From assembly GCA_025354165.1 (NCBI GenBank), contig JANXNI010000049.1, positions 112,816-176,815 of the forward strand: 64,000 bases of DNA, given 5' to 3'. The stretch is from Burkholderiales bacterium. GTDB lineage: Bacteria > Pseudomonadota > Gammaproteobacteria > Burkholderiales > Casimicrobiaceae. Shown here piece after piece: positions 1 through 8,601 of the stretch (positions within the stretch are counted from its first letter, which is position 1; each line of letters opens with the position of its first letter). Under the pieces are notes generated by a model. That model saw nothing but the letters and a program-made list of their open reading frames with translations, was not told the DNA's origin and made no database searches. The translations under genes and the position numbers were made by a program.

Positions 1-2969
1 CGCGCTTCGTCGAAGATCGTTTTTCCGGCGTGCTCGATGACAAATTTTCCGTCAGTGCGAACGCTACCGATTTGATGAACGGGAACGCCGTTGAAGGCGG
101 CTTGCACTTTCGCGATATCGGCGCTGCGGATTTGAATGACTGCGGCGAGTTCTTCGTTGAACAGCGCGGCGAGCGCATCACTACCCAACGCATCCAGTGA
201 AACCGACAGTCCCGAGCGCGACGCAATCGTCATCTCCACAAGCGCAGCAAACAGACCACCGTCCGAGCGGTCGTGATATGCGAGTAGCAGGCCGTCGGCA
301 TTGAGCGATTGCACGCCCGCGAAAAACGATTTCAAGTCCTCCGCCGAATCGCAATCAGGCACTTCCGTGCCCATCGCCGAATGCACCTGCGCGAAGATCG
401 AACCACCGAGACGCTGCTTGCCGCGAGCGATATCGACGAGCAACAGAAGGGTCTCGCCTTCAGATCTCAGTAGCGGCGTCAACGTCTTCTTCACATCCGT
501 CACATTGGCAAACGCCGTGACGATCAGCGACACCGGCGAATGAACCGATCGCTGCATCGAATGATGCGCATCGTGGTGCTCGCCGTGATGCGTGCCACCA
601 TGCGCCGTCCATGTCGTGCGCATGCTCATCGAATCTTTGCCGACGGGGATTGACACGCCAAGCGCCGGGCACAGCTCCATACCAACTGCATGTACCGCGT
701 CAAACAGCGCGGCGTCTTCACCGGTCGTGCCAACAGCGGCCATCCAGTTGGCGGACAGCTTGATGTCTTTGATCGATGCAATCGAAGCCGCTGCGATATT
801 GGTGATCGCCTCAGCAACTGCCATTCGGGCCGACGCCGGTGCGTTGAGCACCGCCAGCGGCGTGCGTTCGCCCATCGCCATTGCCTCACCCGCGGGGCCG
901 ACGAAGTCGCGCAAAGTTACCGCGCAATCAGCCACCGGCACCTGCCACGGGCCAACCATTTGCTCGCGCGCGGTGAGTCCGCCCACGAAGCGGTCGCCAA
1001 TCGTGATGAGGAAGGTTTTGTCGGCAACGGTGGGATGTTGCAGCACGCGGTAAGCCGCATCGCGCAGCTTGATTTTTGTGGTGTCGAATGCGGAAACCGG
1101 CGCTGCTTTACGAACGACATTGCGCTCCATTTTTGGCGGTTTGCCAAGCAGCACGTCGAGCGGCATATCGACCGGCTTGTTGCTGAATTTTGCGTCGGCA
1201 ACCGTCAAATTGCCCGAGCCGTCTGCGACCCCAACGACCGCAAACGGACACCGTTCGCGCACACAAAACGCTTTGAACTGTGTGAGACTTTTCGGCGTGA
1301 TCGCGAGCACGTAGCGCTCCTGCGATTCGTTGCACCAAATCTCGGCGGGGCTCATGCCGGGCTCCAGAGTCAATACGGTGCGCAGGTCAAACAACGCGCC
1401 GCGTGGATCGTTTTCATTGCCTGCGCCGTAGACCAATTCAGGCAACGCATTCGACAAACCGCCCGCGCCAACGTCGTGAATCGCGAGGATCGGATTGGCC
1501 TCGCCTTGCCGCCAGCATGCATTGATCACTTCCTGCGCGCGCCGCTCCATCTCCGGGTTGCCGCGTTGCACCGAATCGAAGTCGAGATCGGCGGTGTTCT
1601 GGCCCGTCGTCATCGAGGACGCAGCACCTCCGCCCATGCCAATGCGCATGCCTTCGCCACCGAGCTGAATCAAAAGCGTGCCCGCCGGGAATGCAATCTT
1701 GTGAACGTGCGCATCAGACACCGCGCCAATGCCACCCGCGATCATGATCGGCTTGTGATAGCCATACACCGTGCCGTCGACCGCTTGCTCAAACGTGCGG
1801 AAATAGCCACCGAGATTCGGGCGACCGAATTCATCGTTGAACGCCGCACCGCCAATCGGCCCTTGAATCATGATGTCGAGGGCGGACGAAATGCGGTCCG
1901 GTTTACCGACATGCACAGTCGCCACTTCCCACGGTTGCGGCAGGCCGGGTAGTCGCAAATTCGACGTTGTAAATCCCGTCAAACCAGACTTCGGAACCGC
2001 ACCGCGACCCGTGGCTCCCTCATCACGAATCTCACCCCCAGCGCCCGTTGCAGCCCCGGCGAACGGCGCAATTGCGGTCGGATGATTGTGTGTTTCGACT
2101 TTAGCGAGGTAATGCGTGCGATCCGCATGCGGCGCATAAAGGCCTTCCGCATTCGGATAGAAACGCAGCGCGTCGCCTCCGGTAAGAATCGCCGCGTTGT
2201 CGGAATACGCGATCTCGGTGCCTTCCGGCGCTAATTTGTGTGTGTTGCGGATCATCGCGAACAGCGACATGTCCTGAGCGACACCGTCAATCGTCCAGCT
2301 TGCATTGAACACTTTATGACGGCAATGCTCGGAGTTCGCCTGTGCAAACATAAGGAGCTCGACGTCGGTCGGATCGCGATCCATCTTGTCAAAGGCAGCG
2401 ACTAGGTAATCAATCTCTTCGTCGGACAGCGCCAGACCCAGCTCGCTGTTTGCCACTTTGAGCGCGGCGACATTGCGATGAATCGTGTTCATTTTCTTCG
2501 CGTGTTGCGGCTCAAAAAGCACCTCCGCCTCGGCAACGGTCGCGAGCACCGTCTCCGTCATGCGGTCATGACACACCGCCTCGACGGCACGTCGTGCCTC
2601 TTTCGATAACGGCTTCTCGGCGCTAACCCAGAACCAGATGCCACGCTCAAGGCGCTGCACGACCGCCAGTCCGCAGTTATGCGCGATGTCGGTCGCCTTC
2701 GAAGACCACGGCGAAATCGTGCCGAGTCGCGGCACCACGAGAAACGCATGTTCATGCTCCTCGCTGGGCTCGGGGTCAAGCCCGTATGCCAGCAAGGCTT
2801 CGAGCTGCAAGCGTTCGTCGCGCGTGACTTCGCGCGTAGTCGAGGCAAAGTGCCAGTATTCCGCGTCAACGTCAGTCACGCCGAAATCGGCGAGCGCCGC
2901 CACGAGTTTGTCTTGACGGAACTGGGAGAGCGCGGCGGAGCCGTGCAGGGACAGGAAGTTAGCGGGCAT
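1..2969 (-). CDS. purL: Phosphoribosylformylglycinamidine synthase, N-terminal 989 codons (cut by window edge)
   Basis: Cytosolic enzyme of de novo purine synthesis that converts FGAR to FGAM using ATP and glutamine. Reading from the ATG at 2969, 989 codons are present. The large single-chain family runs to about 1,300 residues, so the C-terminal glutamine amidotransferase domain lies beyond base 1. The family motif SEHCRHK is at residues 213-219, followed by the ETHNHPTAI stretch, the glycine-rich GEGMRIGMGGGA stretch and a PVGKDSMSM motif further on, all typical of the synthetase domain. A histidine-rich insertion (HGGTHHGEHHDAHH) at about residues 789-802 replaces the usual short loop there and is odd. 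The gene stands alone on its strand here; the next upstream gene is also on the minus strand but about 290 bases away. Confidence 0.97.
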   Translation of the reverse strand, partial: MPANFLSLHGSAALSQFRQDKLVAALADFGVTDVDAEYWHFASTTREVTRDERLQLEALLAYGLDPEPSEEHEHAFLVVPRLGTISPWSSKATDIAHNCGLAVVQRLERGIWFWVSAEKPLSKEARRAVEAVCHDRMTETVLATVAEAEVLFEPQHAKKMNTIHRNVAALKVANSELGLALSDEEIDYLVAAFDKMDRDPTDVELLMFAQANSEHCRHKVFNASWTIDGVAQDMSLFAMIRNTHKLAPEGTEIAYSDNAAILTGGDALRFYPNAEGLYAPHADRTHYLAKVETHNHPTAIAPFAGAATGAGGEIRDEGATGRGAVPKSGLTGFTTSNLRLPGLPQPWEVATVHVGKPDRISSALDIMIQGPIGGAAFNDEFGRPNLGGYFRTFEQAVDGTVYGYHKPIMIAGGIGAVSDAHVHKIAFPAGTLLIQLGGEGMRIGMGGGAASSMTTGQNTADLDFDSVQRGNPEMERRAQEVINACWRQGEANPILAIHDVGAGGLSNALPELVYGAGNENDPRGALFDLRTVLTLEPGMSPAEIWCNESQERYVLAITPKSLTQFKAFCVRERCPFAVVGVADGSGNLTVADAKFSNKPVDMPLDVLLGKPPKMERNVVRKAAPVSAFDTTKIKLRDAAYRVLQHPTVADKTFLITIGDRFVGGLTAREQMVGPWQVPVADCAVTLRDFVGPAGEAMAMGERTPLAVLNAPASARMAVAEAITNIAAASIASIKDIKLSANWMAAVGTTGEDAALFDAVHAVGMELCPALGVSIPVGKDSMSMRTTWTAHGGTHHGEHHDAHHSMQRSVHSPVSLIVTAFANVTDVKKTLTPLLRSEGETLLLLVDIARGKQRLGGSIFAQVHSAMGTEVPDCDSAEDLKSFFAGVQSLNADGLLLAYHDRSDGGLFAALVEMTIASRSGLSVSLDALGSDALAALFNEELAAVIQIRSADIAKVQAAFNGVPVHQIGSVRTDGKFVIEHAGKTIFDEA

Positions 2970-3167
2970 CGGCTTGCTTGAAACGCTTTGCGGCGATCAT
3001 CAGACCAGAGAGTGTGTGGCTTGACGAAGCCGCGAAAGCTTGTGCGGGAAAGCTCGATTTTAGCGATTAGGTCGCGCAAGCGTCAGGAACCTTTGTTCCC
3101 GAAGCACGGGCGAAGTACCAAAGCCATTCGGTACACGCTTTTTTCAGTCTTCTCCGCCCTGAAACTC

Positions 3168-3225
3168 ATCCTGTCACGGATTTTTCAGCCGGGACAGGAT
3201 CGCGAGTAGGGCGCCGAAGCGCCGC
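3168..3225 (-). terminator. Two hairpins downstream of the binding-protein gene
   Basis: ATCCTGTC and GACAGGAT form a perfect 8-bp inverted repeat at 3168-3201. A GGCGC-TTCG-GCGCC stem-loop (as read on the minus strand) sits at 3211-3224. Both lie just past the stop of the minus-strand binding-protein gene at 3257. Neither has a good T-run, so termination is only a guess. Confidence 0.3.
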
Positions 3226-3256
3226 ACAGCACAATCGGCGCGGATTCCGACGACGA

Positions 3257-4192
3257 CTACTGCACGCCGTACTTGTTTGGAATCTTGACGTTTTCTTTCA
3301 TGTACTGGTTCATGGGTAACTTAAAGCTACCGCTCTCAAACCATTTCGCATAAATACTGCGAATCTGCCCACTAGAAAACAAAGCTGAGAGCGCCACGTC
3401 GACAACTTTCGCAAATGCAGGATCGTCCTTGCGCAGCATGATGCCATAGGGCTCGACGGATACGTATTTGCCGACAAAGTCGTACGCGCCCGGATCTTTC
3501 GATTTGGTCACGAGGCCAAACAACAGAGCGTCATCGTTGGCAACGGCCGCCGCCTCTCCGGACACCAAGCGAGAAAAACCCTCAGCGTGATCCTTCGCAA
3601 CAATGAGCTTCAAATCGAGATTGCGCTCAGTGTTTATTTGTCGGAGTACTTTCTCTGTCGTCGTCTTTTCAGTCACCACCACTGATTTGCCACGCAAATC
3701 CGTCAACTCCTTGAGGTTGTCAGCTTTTTTGGCGAGCAATCGGGCACCCGCGACAAAGGTCGTGTAGCTGAACGCTACGTCCTTCTGTCGATCAACAGTG
3801 TTGGTAGTCGAACCACACTCCACGTCGACACGCCCAGTTTTCACCGCAGCAATGCGATCCGCAGGCTTCAGAGAAACGTACTTTACTTTGAGGTCAGGTC
3901 GTTTCAAGTCCTTTTTGACCTGCTCATAAATTTTCAGGCAGATATCGACGGAATAACCCACCGCCTCATTCTGCTCATTGACAAACGAAAACGGCGACGA
4001 ACTCTCGCGGTGGCCCAACAAAAACTCGCCCCGGTCACGGATATCCGATAGCGTATCGGCATGAGTCCATGCGCTAAGTGGCAACAGCGCACCAGCGAGC
4101 AGCGCGCGACCTAAAACTTTCGGCTTAAACAAAATATATCCCCTCATTGCGAGGTTGTGCGGCTGGACAGTCGCATGACATCGCACTAACAC
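3257..4192 (-). CDS. Amino-acid ABC transporter substrate-binding protein, glutamate/aspartate (GltI) type
   Basis: Periplasmic family-3 solute-binding protein of 311 residues, likely to capture glutamate, aspartate or a related polar amino acid for an ABC importer. The hydrophobic run ALLAGALLPLSAWTHA looks like a signal peptide. It is followed by family features such as GYSVDICLKIYE and the ECGSTTNTVDRQKDVAFSY stretch, which matches the GltI/DEBP group closely. The GTG at 4192 is preceded by AGGAA. An ATG at 4147 (MRGYILF) would give a more normal signal-peptide length, so the start is uncertain. No permease or ATPase genes are next to it, so it must work with a transporter encoded elsewhere. 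It is divergent from the glutamate dehydrogenase gene at 4387, which supports a role in glutamate use. Confidence 0.88.
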   Translation of the reverse strand: MLVRCHATVQPHNLAMRGYILFKPKVLGRALLAGALLPLSAWTHADTLSDIRDRGEFLLGHRESSSPFSFVNEQNEAVGYSVDICLKIYEQVKKDLKRPDLKVKYVSLKPADRIAAVKTGRVDVECGSTTNTVDRQKDVAFSYTTFVAGARLLAKKADNLKELTDLRGKSVVVTEKTTTEKVLRQINTERNLDLKLIVAKDHAEGFSRLVSGEAAAVANDDALLFGLVTKSKDPGAYDFVGKYVSVEPYGIMLRKDDPAFAKVVDVALSALFSSGQIRSIYAKWFESGSFKLPMNQYMKENVKIPNKYGVQ

Positions 4193-4386
4193 TTTATGTT
4201 CCTATCGCTTCGCCGTGCTGTGGCGCAAAAGCGGTCTTATGACAAATTGTCCGGCAACCCCCATTTAAACGCAATGAGGGCTTTTCCGTAATGGCGTTAT
4301 TGCATGATTGATGCCAGGAACAGCATGATCGAAGTTCAGTGGATCGCCTACATTGCCAGCTTCGCACAACGAACTCTGGATCATTC

Positions 4387-5664
4387 ATGGCCTCACCGGG
4401 TCTCTCATACGTTCCTAATCACACCAACAGTCCGTGGCAAATGTATTTGCTTCAGGTTGATCGCGTCGCGCCTCACCTGGGTCACCTTGAGCGCTGGGTA
4501 GAAACACTCAAGCGCTGCAAACGCGTGCTGGCAGTCGATATTCCCATCAACCGTGACGACGGCACGGTTGCCCACTTCGAAGGTTTCCGCGCGCAACACA
4601 ACTTGTCGCGTGGCCCAGGGAAAGGCGGCGTCCGTTTTCACCCTGACGTGACGATCGATGAAGTGATGGCGCTCGCGGGCTGGATGACAGTGAAAAACGC
4701 TGCATTGAATCTGCCCTACGGCGGTGCCAAAGGTGGCATTCGGGTCGATCCAAAGACGCTGACACGCCCTGAACTGGAACGTCTCACGCGCCGTTATACG
4801 AGCGAGATTGGCCTCATCATCGGGCCGGACAAAGACATTCCGGCCCCAGACGTCAACACCAACGACCAGATCATGGCGTGGATGATGGACACCTATTCAA
4901 TGAATACCGGGGCAACGGCGACGGGTGTCGTGACCGGAAAACCGATTGCGCTGGGCGGTTCGCTAGGACGCAAAGAAGCCACCGGGCGCGGCGTTTATAT
5001 CGCAGCGCGCGAAACTGCGCGTGCGATGGGCTTTGACATCACAGGCGCACGTATTGTGGTGCAGGGCTTCGGAAACGTCGGCGGCATCGCGGCCAAGTTG
5101 TTTAAAGCCGCGGGGGCTGTTGTGGTCGGCTTGCAGGACGCCAGCGGCTCGGTCGCTAACGAGGGCGGCATTGACGTGGATGCAGCGCTTGATTTCGTCG
5201 CGGGTGGCGGTGCGCTTGTTGATTTCAAAGGCGTATCAAAGATCACCGAAGGAGAATTCTGGGCGCTCAAGAGCGACATCTTCGTGCCGGCTGCGCTGGA
5301 AAATCAGCTCACAGAAACGCGCGCAAGAGCAATCTCAACAAAGCTTGTCGTCGAAGGCGCGAACGGCCCAACGACGCCCGCTGCGGACGACATCCTTCAT
5401 GATCGCGGAATTAAAGTGGTTCCCGACGTCATCGCCAATGCGGGAGGCGTCACCGTTAGCTACTTCGAATGGGTGCAGGACTTCTCCAGTTTCTTTTGGT
5501 CTGAAGCGGAGATCAATGATCGACTCGAACGCATCATGGTCGAGGCGTTAAAAGCGGTCGTACACACCGCTGAGAAACACAATGTGTCTCTGCGAACAGC
5601 GGCGTTCATCATTGCTTGTACACGCGTACTCGCCGCGCGGGAATTGCGCGGGTTGTACCCGTAA
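4387..5664 (+). CDS. gdhA: Glutamate dehydrogenase (Glu/Leu/Phe/Val dehydrogenase family)
   Basis: Cytosolic enzyme interconverting glutamate and 2-oxoglutarate plus ammonium with NAD(P). The 425-residue length fits the hexameric small enzyme. The substrate region has GKGGVRFHP, then PYGGAKGGI with the catalytic lysine. The Rossmann domain has [10 protein letters not shown], and NANGP-like [13 protein letters not shown] and [14 protein letters not shown] follow, as in this family. The ATG at 4387 was chosen because family members begin shortly before the NPWQMYL-like segment; a GTG at 4339 is an alternative. It is divergent from the GltI-type binding protein, so the roughly 195-base gap must hold both promoters. 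Cofactor preference (NAD versus NADP) cannot be read safely. Confidence 0.95.
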   Translation: MASPGLSYVPNHTNSPWQMYLLQVDRVAPHLGHLERWVETLKRCKRVLAVDIPINRDDGTVAHFEGFRAQHNLSRGPGKGGVRFHPDVTIDEVMALAGWMTVKNAALNLPYGGAKGGIRVDPKTLTRPELERLTRRYTSEIGLIIGPDKDIPAPDVNTNDQIMAWMMDTYSMNTGATATGVVTGKPIALGGSLGRKEATGRGVYIAARETARAMGFDITGARIVVQGFGNVGGIAAKLFKAAGAVVVGLQDASGSVANEGGIDVDAALDFVAGGGALVDFKGVSKITEGEFWALKSDIFVPAALENQLTETRARAISTKLVVEGANGPTTPAADDILHDRGIKVVPDVIANAGGVTVSYFEWVQDFSSFFWSEAEINDRLERIMVEALKAVVHTAEKHNVSLRTAAFIIACTRVLAARELRGLYP

Positions 5665-5935
5665 ATTCTCCATTCGCGGTTAGATTTTCGAGCCGTCATC
5701 CTCGTGCCACACGTGCGGGGATCCGGTTCGTTAGTCCCGTGAAACGCAAGGCGATGCGCTCGCCCCCTTGCGGGATGAGCCCTTTGCTGGCGTTGGCGTC
5801 GGGATGAAGGGGAGATAGAGCCCGCAGTCGCTAGCCGCAAACGCACGGGCAAGGCATTGATGCGCTACATTCGCAGAAGACTCCGCAGCATTCCTGCAGC
5901 GGCGGCACAGACGCTCAATCTACCCAACGAAACGC
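5665..5935. other. Intergenic gap with no recognisable element
   Basis: This stretch lies between the glutamate dehydrogenase gene and the broken acyltransferase gene. I see no supported ORF, RNA gene, terminator or member of either repeat family in it. Confidence 0.4.
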
Positions 5936-7121
5936 ATGATTCCCGGCACTAAAAACGTGAGCCGCGTAGACGGCTTGAACACGCTCCGCGCGCTGGCAAT
6001 CCTGCTCGTGTTCACATATCACTACATGGTATTTGTAAGCCGCACGCCCACGTTTGGCTGGGCAAGCACGGTCGGCTGGATCGGGGTTGATTTGTTCTTC
6101 GTGCTTAGCGGCTATCTGATCGCAAATCAGATTTTTGTCGGAATCGCCGAAGGACAGACGCTATCACTCAAGGCGTTTTATCTGCGCCGGGAGCTACGGA
6201 CACTGCCAAATTTCTACGCCGTTCTCGGCTTGTATTTTTTTGTTTCCGGCGGTGATGGGCGGACGCGAACCACCGGCGCTGTGGCGTTTTCTTAAGTTTA
6301 CGCAGAACTACCAGTTGCCGCCAGGCACCGCGTTTTCTCACGCGTGGTCGCTGTGTATCGAAGAGCAGTTCTATGTGTTGTTGCCCGCGCTGGTACTGCT
6401 GGCCGTTCGCTTTGGGCGGTCGATCACGCTCGCGTGGGTGCTACTTGTCGTGGCAATCATCGCGGCGATCGTCACCCGGGGCGTGCTCTGGGCACAGTTT
6501 GGACGTGAGGCCGACGGTGCGATCAGCGGCTATCACCCCAACATCTACTACTCGTCGTTTTGTCGGGCTGATGAATTTCTGCCCGGCGTTGCTGTCGCAA
6601 TGGTCAGGAGCTTTCACCCGCGAGCGTGGGAGCGAATGATGAATTGGGGACCGGCAATCCTCGTGTCTGGCATTGCGGCGTGCATGGGTCTTGTCTATCT
6701 GCTGCTCAATTTCTACGAGATCGACGGCTACGGTTACGGCTTTTTTATGACCGCGTTTGGCTATTCGTTGATCGCGGTTTGTTTCGCCATTCTCACGGTT
6801 GCCGCGCTCAGCCCAAGATCATCCTTACACAAAATTCGCGTTCCCGCTGCTGCGCAACTGGCGGCCTGATCGTATGCAATTTATCTGTCGCATAAAGCCG
6901 TCGCCTTCATCTTGCAGTGCGAACTGGCCGACATTGGGATCGGCGTGAATTCGGCACTCGCTGCACTGGTAATCACGCTCGCCTGTGTGCTGGCGGGTTG
7001 GCTACTTTATCGCGTCGTGGAAACACCGTTTATGCAACTGCGTGATCGTCGCTACCCGACCAGTTTTCCGGATCGCACCACCAGCGATGCCGACGGAATC
7101 CGAGCGGTTGGGTCGCGCTAA
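5936..7121 (+). pseudogene. Acyltransferase family 3 (OafA/NodX-like) membrane protein, frameshifted and with an internal stop
   Basis: Integral-membrane O-acyltransferase, normally about 350-400 residues, that would acylate sugars of surface polysaccharide or a related substrate. The start has RVDGLNTLRALAILLVFTYHY and the GVDLFFVLSGYLI signature. The frame is lost in a run of seven T at 6235-6241; the next part, with SHAWSLCIEEQFY and PALVLL, is one frame on. That second frame meets TGA at 6867-6869, where a tryptophan would fit, and then continues in the same frame with SYAIYLSHKAV and the typical VVETPFMQLRDR end at 7121. So one single-base insertion and one nonsense change break an otherwise recognisable gene. 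A homopolymer sequencing error could explain the first but not the second. Confidence 0.85.
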
Positions 7122-7195
7122 GTTCTAGCGCTGGGCAAATGAGTGGATTTCACAAGTACCGGGGTGAAAATCCGCCGGACGAGAGTCACCAACCG

Positions 7196-8038
7196 TCAAA
7201 TGAACTCACTCTCCCGCAACCATTTCGTCGCCACGTATTTTTCTCCCAGTGTTACCGGCGTGCCGCCATGCAACGTCTTGGTGTCCGGATGAGGCCGGTC
7301 ATAACTAAAGAACACCCCTGAGCCTTTCACCGGCTGCACTTCGAGCCCGATGTCGGGGAACACGGTAGCGCCACCGCGATCGGGAGTGCGCAGATACATC
7401 ACAACGGTGGCGACGCGCTGGCCGCCTCGCTGCACAATCTTGGCCGTTCCGGGTTGCGCCGGATCGAAATAGTCGTAGTGCGGCACATATTGCGCGCCCG
7501 TCCGGTAGCGCAGCACTTGCAGGCCCTCTCCATTTTCGAAGGGCCAATTCAGGAGTTCTGCGAGGCGTCTTTCGACGCGTTCACACACCGGATTTTCGGA
7601 GCGAGTGAAGAACATGCCGTCGCTGGTGCGCGCGCTGTTCACCTCTTCGCCTCCGGTCTGGTTATCGACAGTTTGTGAGCGCGCGAGCTTGGGTTGCGCC
7701 AGCTCAATCAACGATTCGCATTCTTCGTCGGAGAGCAAATTTCCAAACACGACAACGCGTGGATGTTTGACGACAGTCAGGATTTCGACGCGACGATCCG
7801 TGGTCTGAATGAAGGTCGGCGATTGCGTCATGTCAGGCTCGGGTAACGAACCACCCGGTGTGCGAACCACTGCGCGATTGGCGATTAATTCGCGTCCCAC
7901 CGCTTCAGCGACGGTCGCTCGCACAACATCGGCATTCCAGCCTGACTGCAACGCCGTGGCAGTCAGGCTCGCCGAAGAGTGCCCACGCGCTAGGCATTCG
8001 TTAAGCCATTTCAGCAAGTCAGTATTCGCCGATGTCAT
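7196..8038 (-). CDS. 2-oxoglutarate/Fe(II) oxygenase, prolyl 4-hydroxylase alpha-subunit type
   Basis: Cytosolic dioxygenase of 280 residues that probably hydroxylates a prolyl or other side chain using Fe(II), 2-oxoglutarate and O2. The C-terminal double-stranded beta-helix carries the iron triad His187, Asp189 (VPHYDYFDP) and His257 (TLHGGTPV), and Lys267 for 2-oxoglutarate (GEKYVATKW). The N-terminal 80 residues look like a small helical domain without a clear family. The lipoprotein gene upstream is on the same strand, 31 bases away. The substrate is unknown; bacterial members of this group have been linked to translation factors and secreted proteins. Confidence 0.9.
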   Translation of the reverse strand: MTSANTDLLKWLNECLARGHSSASLTATALQSGWNADVVRATVAEAVGRELIANRAVVRTPGGSLPEPDMTQSPTFIQTTDRRVEILTVVKHPRVVVFGNLLSDEECESLIELAQPKLARSQTVDNQTGGEEVNSARTSDGMFFTRSENPVCERVERRLAELLNWPFENGEGLQVLRYRTGAQYVPHYDYFDPAQPGTAKIVQRGGQRVATVVMYLRTPDRGGATVFPDIGLEVQPVKGSGVFFSYDRPHPDTKTLHGGTPVTLGEKYVATKWLRESEFI

Positions 8039-8069
8039 CGCGCTTGAATCCTATCCGCAATCAAATCAT

Positions 8070-8558
8070 TCATTGTGCGGTCACGACCCGACAAGTCGTG
8101 CTTTCGTTCACACGAATTTCGTTCTCGCCTGATCGCCGCGCGACCCAGAGCGCGGGCTGACCGTTCCCAACGTCGCCGCAGTTGCGCGTGACCCACACAC
8201 GGCCATCGACCGCGCCGAAACGGTCAGGCGCGATGGCAACTACCGATGCGGTTGCGATGTCGTCAGCACGGCGCGCGTTCGCGGCAGACGCAGATGCGCT
8301 TACGATGAGACTACCGGCAGCAAGCGCAGTGCTGGTCGTTGCCACGGCGACACCTGCTGTGGTGACAGCGACTGTTTTGGCGACACCTGCGCTCGTAACG
8401 GCGACGCCCGCAACAGTGCCAGCAACGCCGACGGTGGTGCCGACGACCGACGCGCCCGCCTTAACCACGTTGACTCCGGTATCGACAACAGCACAGCCGT
8501 GCAGGCTCGAAATTAAGAGCGCAACGAGTGCCCTGCGCTGCATTAAGAAAGATGTCAT
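8070..8558 (-). CDS. Small Ala/Val/Thr-rich putative lipoprotein
   Basis: A protein of about 162 residues that I do not recognise. From the ATG at 8558 it begins MTSFLMQRRALVALLISSLHGC, a short hydrophobic segment ending in a cysteine that could be a lipobox (LHGC, imperfect). Residues about 25-85 are a run of GV/AGV/TVG near-repeats made almost only of Ala, Val, Thr, Gly and Ser. The last 50 residues are ordinary and contain two cysteines (VTRNCGDVGNG and STTCRVV). The frame is open further upstream to 8651, but that would overlap the end of prpE and lacks a signal sequence. It may be an envelope protein of low complexity; function unknown. Confidence 0.6.
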   Translation of the reverse strand: MTSFLMQRRALVALLISSLHGCAVVDTGVNVVKAGASVVGTTVGVAGTVAGVAVTSAGVAKTVAVTTAGVAVATTSTALAAGSLIVSASASAANARRADDIATASVVAIAPDRFGAVDGRVWVTRNCGDVGNGQPALWVARRSGENEIRVNESTTCRVVTAQ

Positions 8559-8601
8559 GGCGCAATTATGACCAACTGCGTCATCGGTCGCGACCACGGT
8601 T

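Noticed and set aside
690..1952. A 420-codon open frame on the plus strand
   Set aside because: It lies wholly opposite purL, its product is rich in Arg and His with no domain, and purL is unmistakable on the other strand. It is an antisense shadow of high-GC coding sequence.
4193..4386. A possible ninth MITE-like copy before gdhA
   Set aside because: Only the CTTTT and AATGAGGGC pieces resemble the family; the central AGTCGACTT block and the terminal inverted repeat are missing.
6867..6869. TGA in the acyltransferase gene as a selenocysteine codon
   Set aside because: A tryptophan fits this position, the gene is also frameshifted upstream, and no selenocysteine insertion hairpin was evident.
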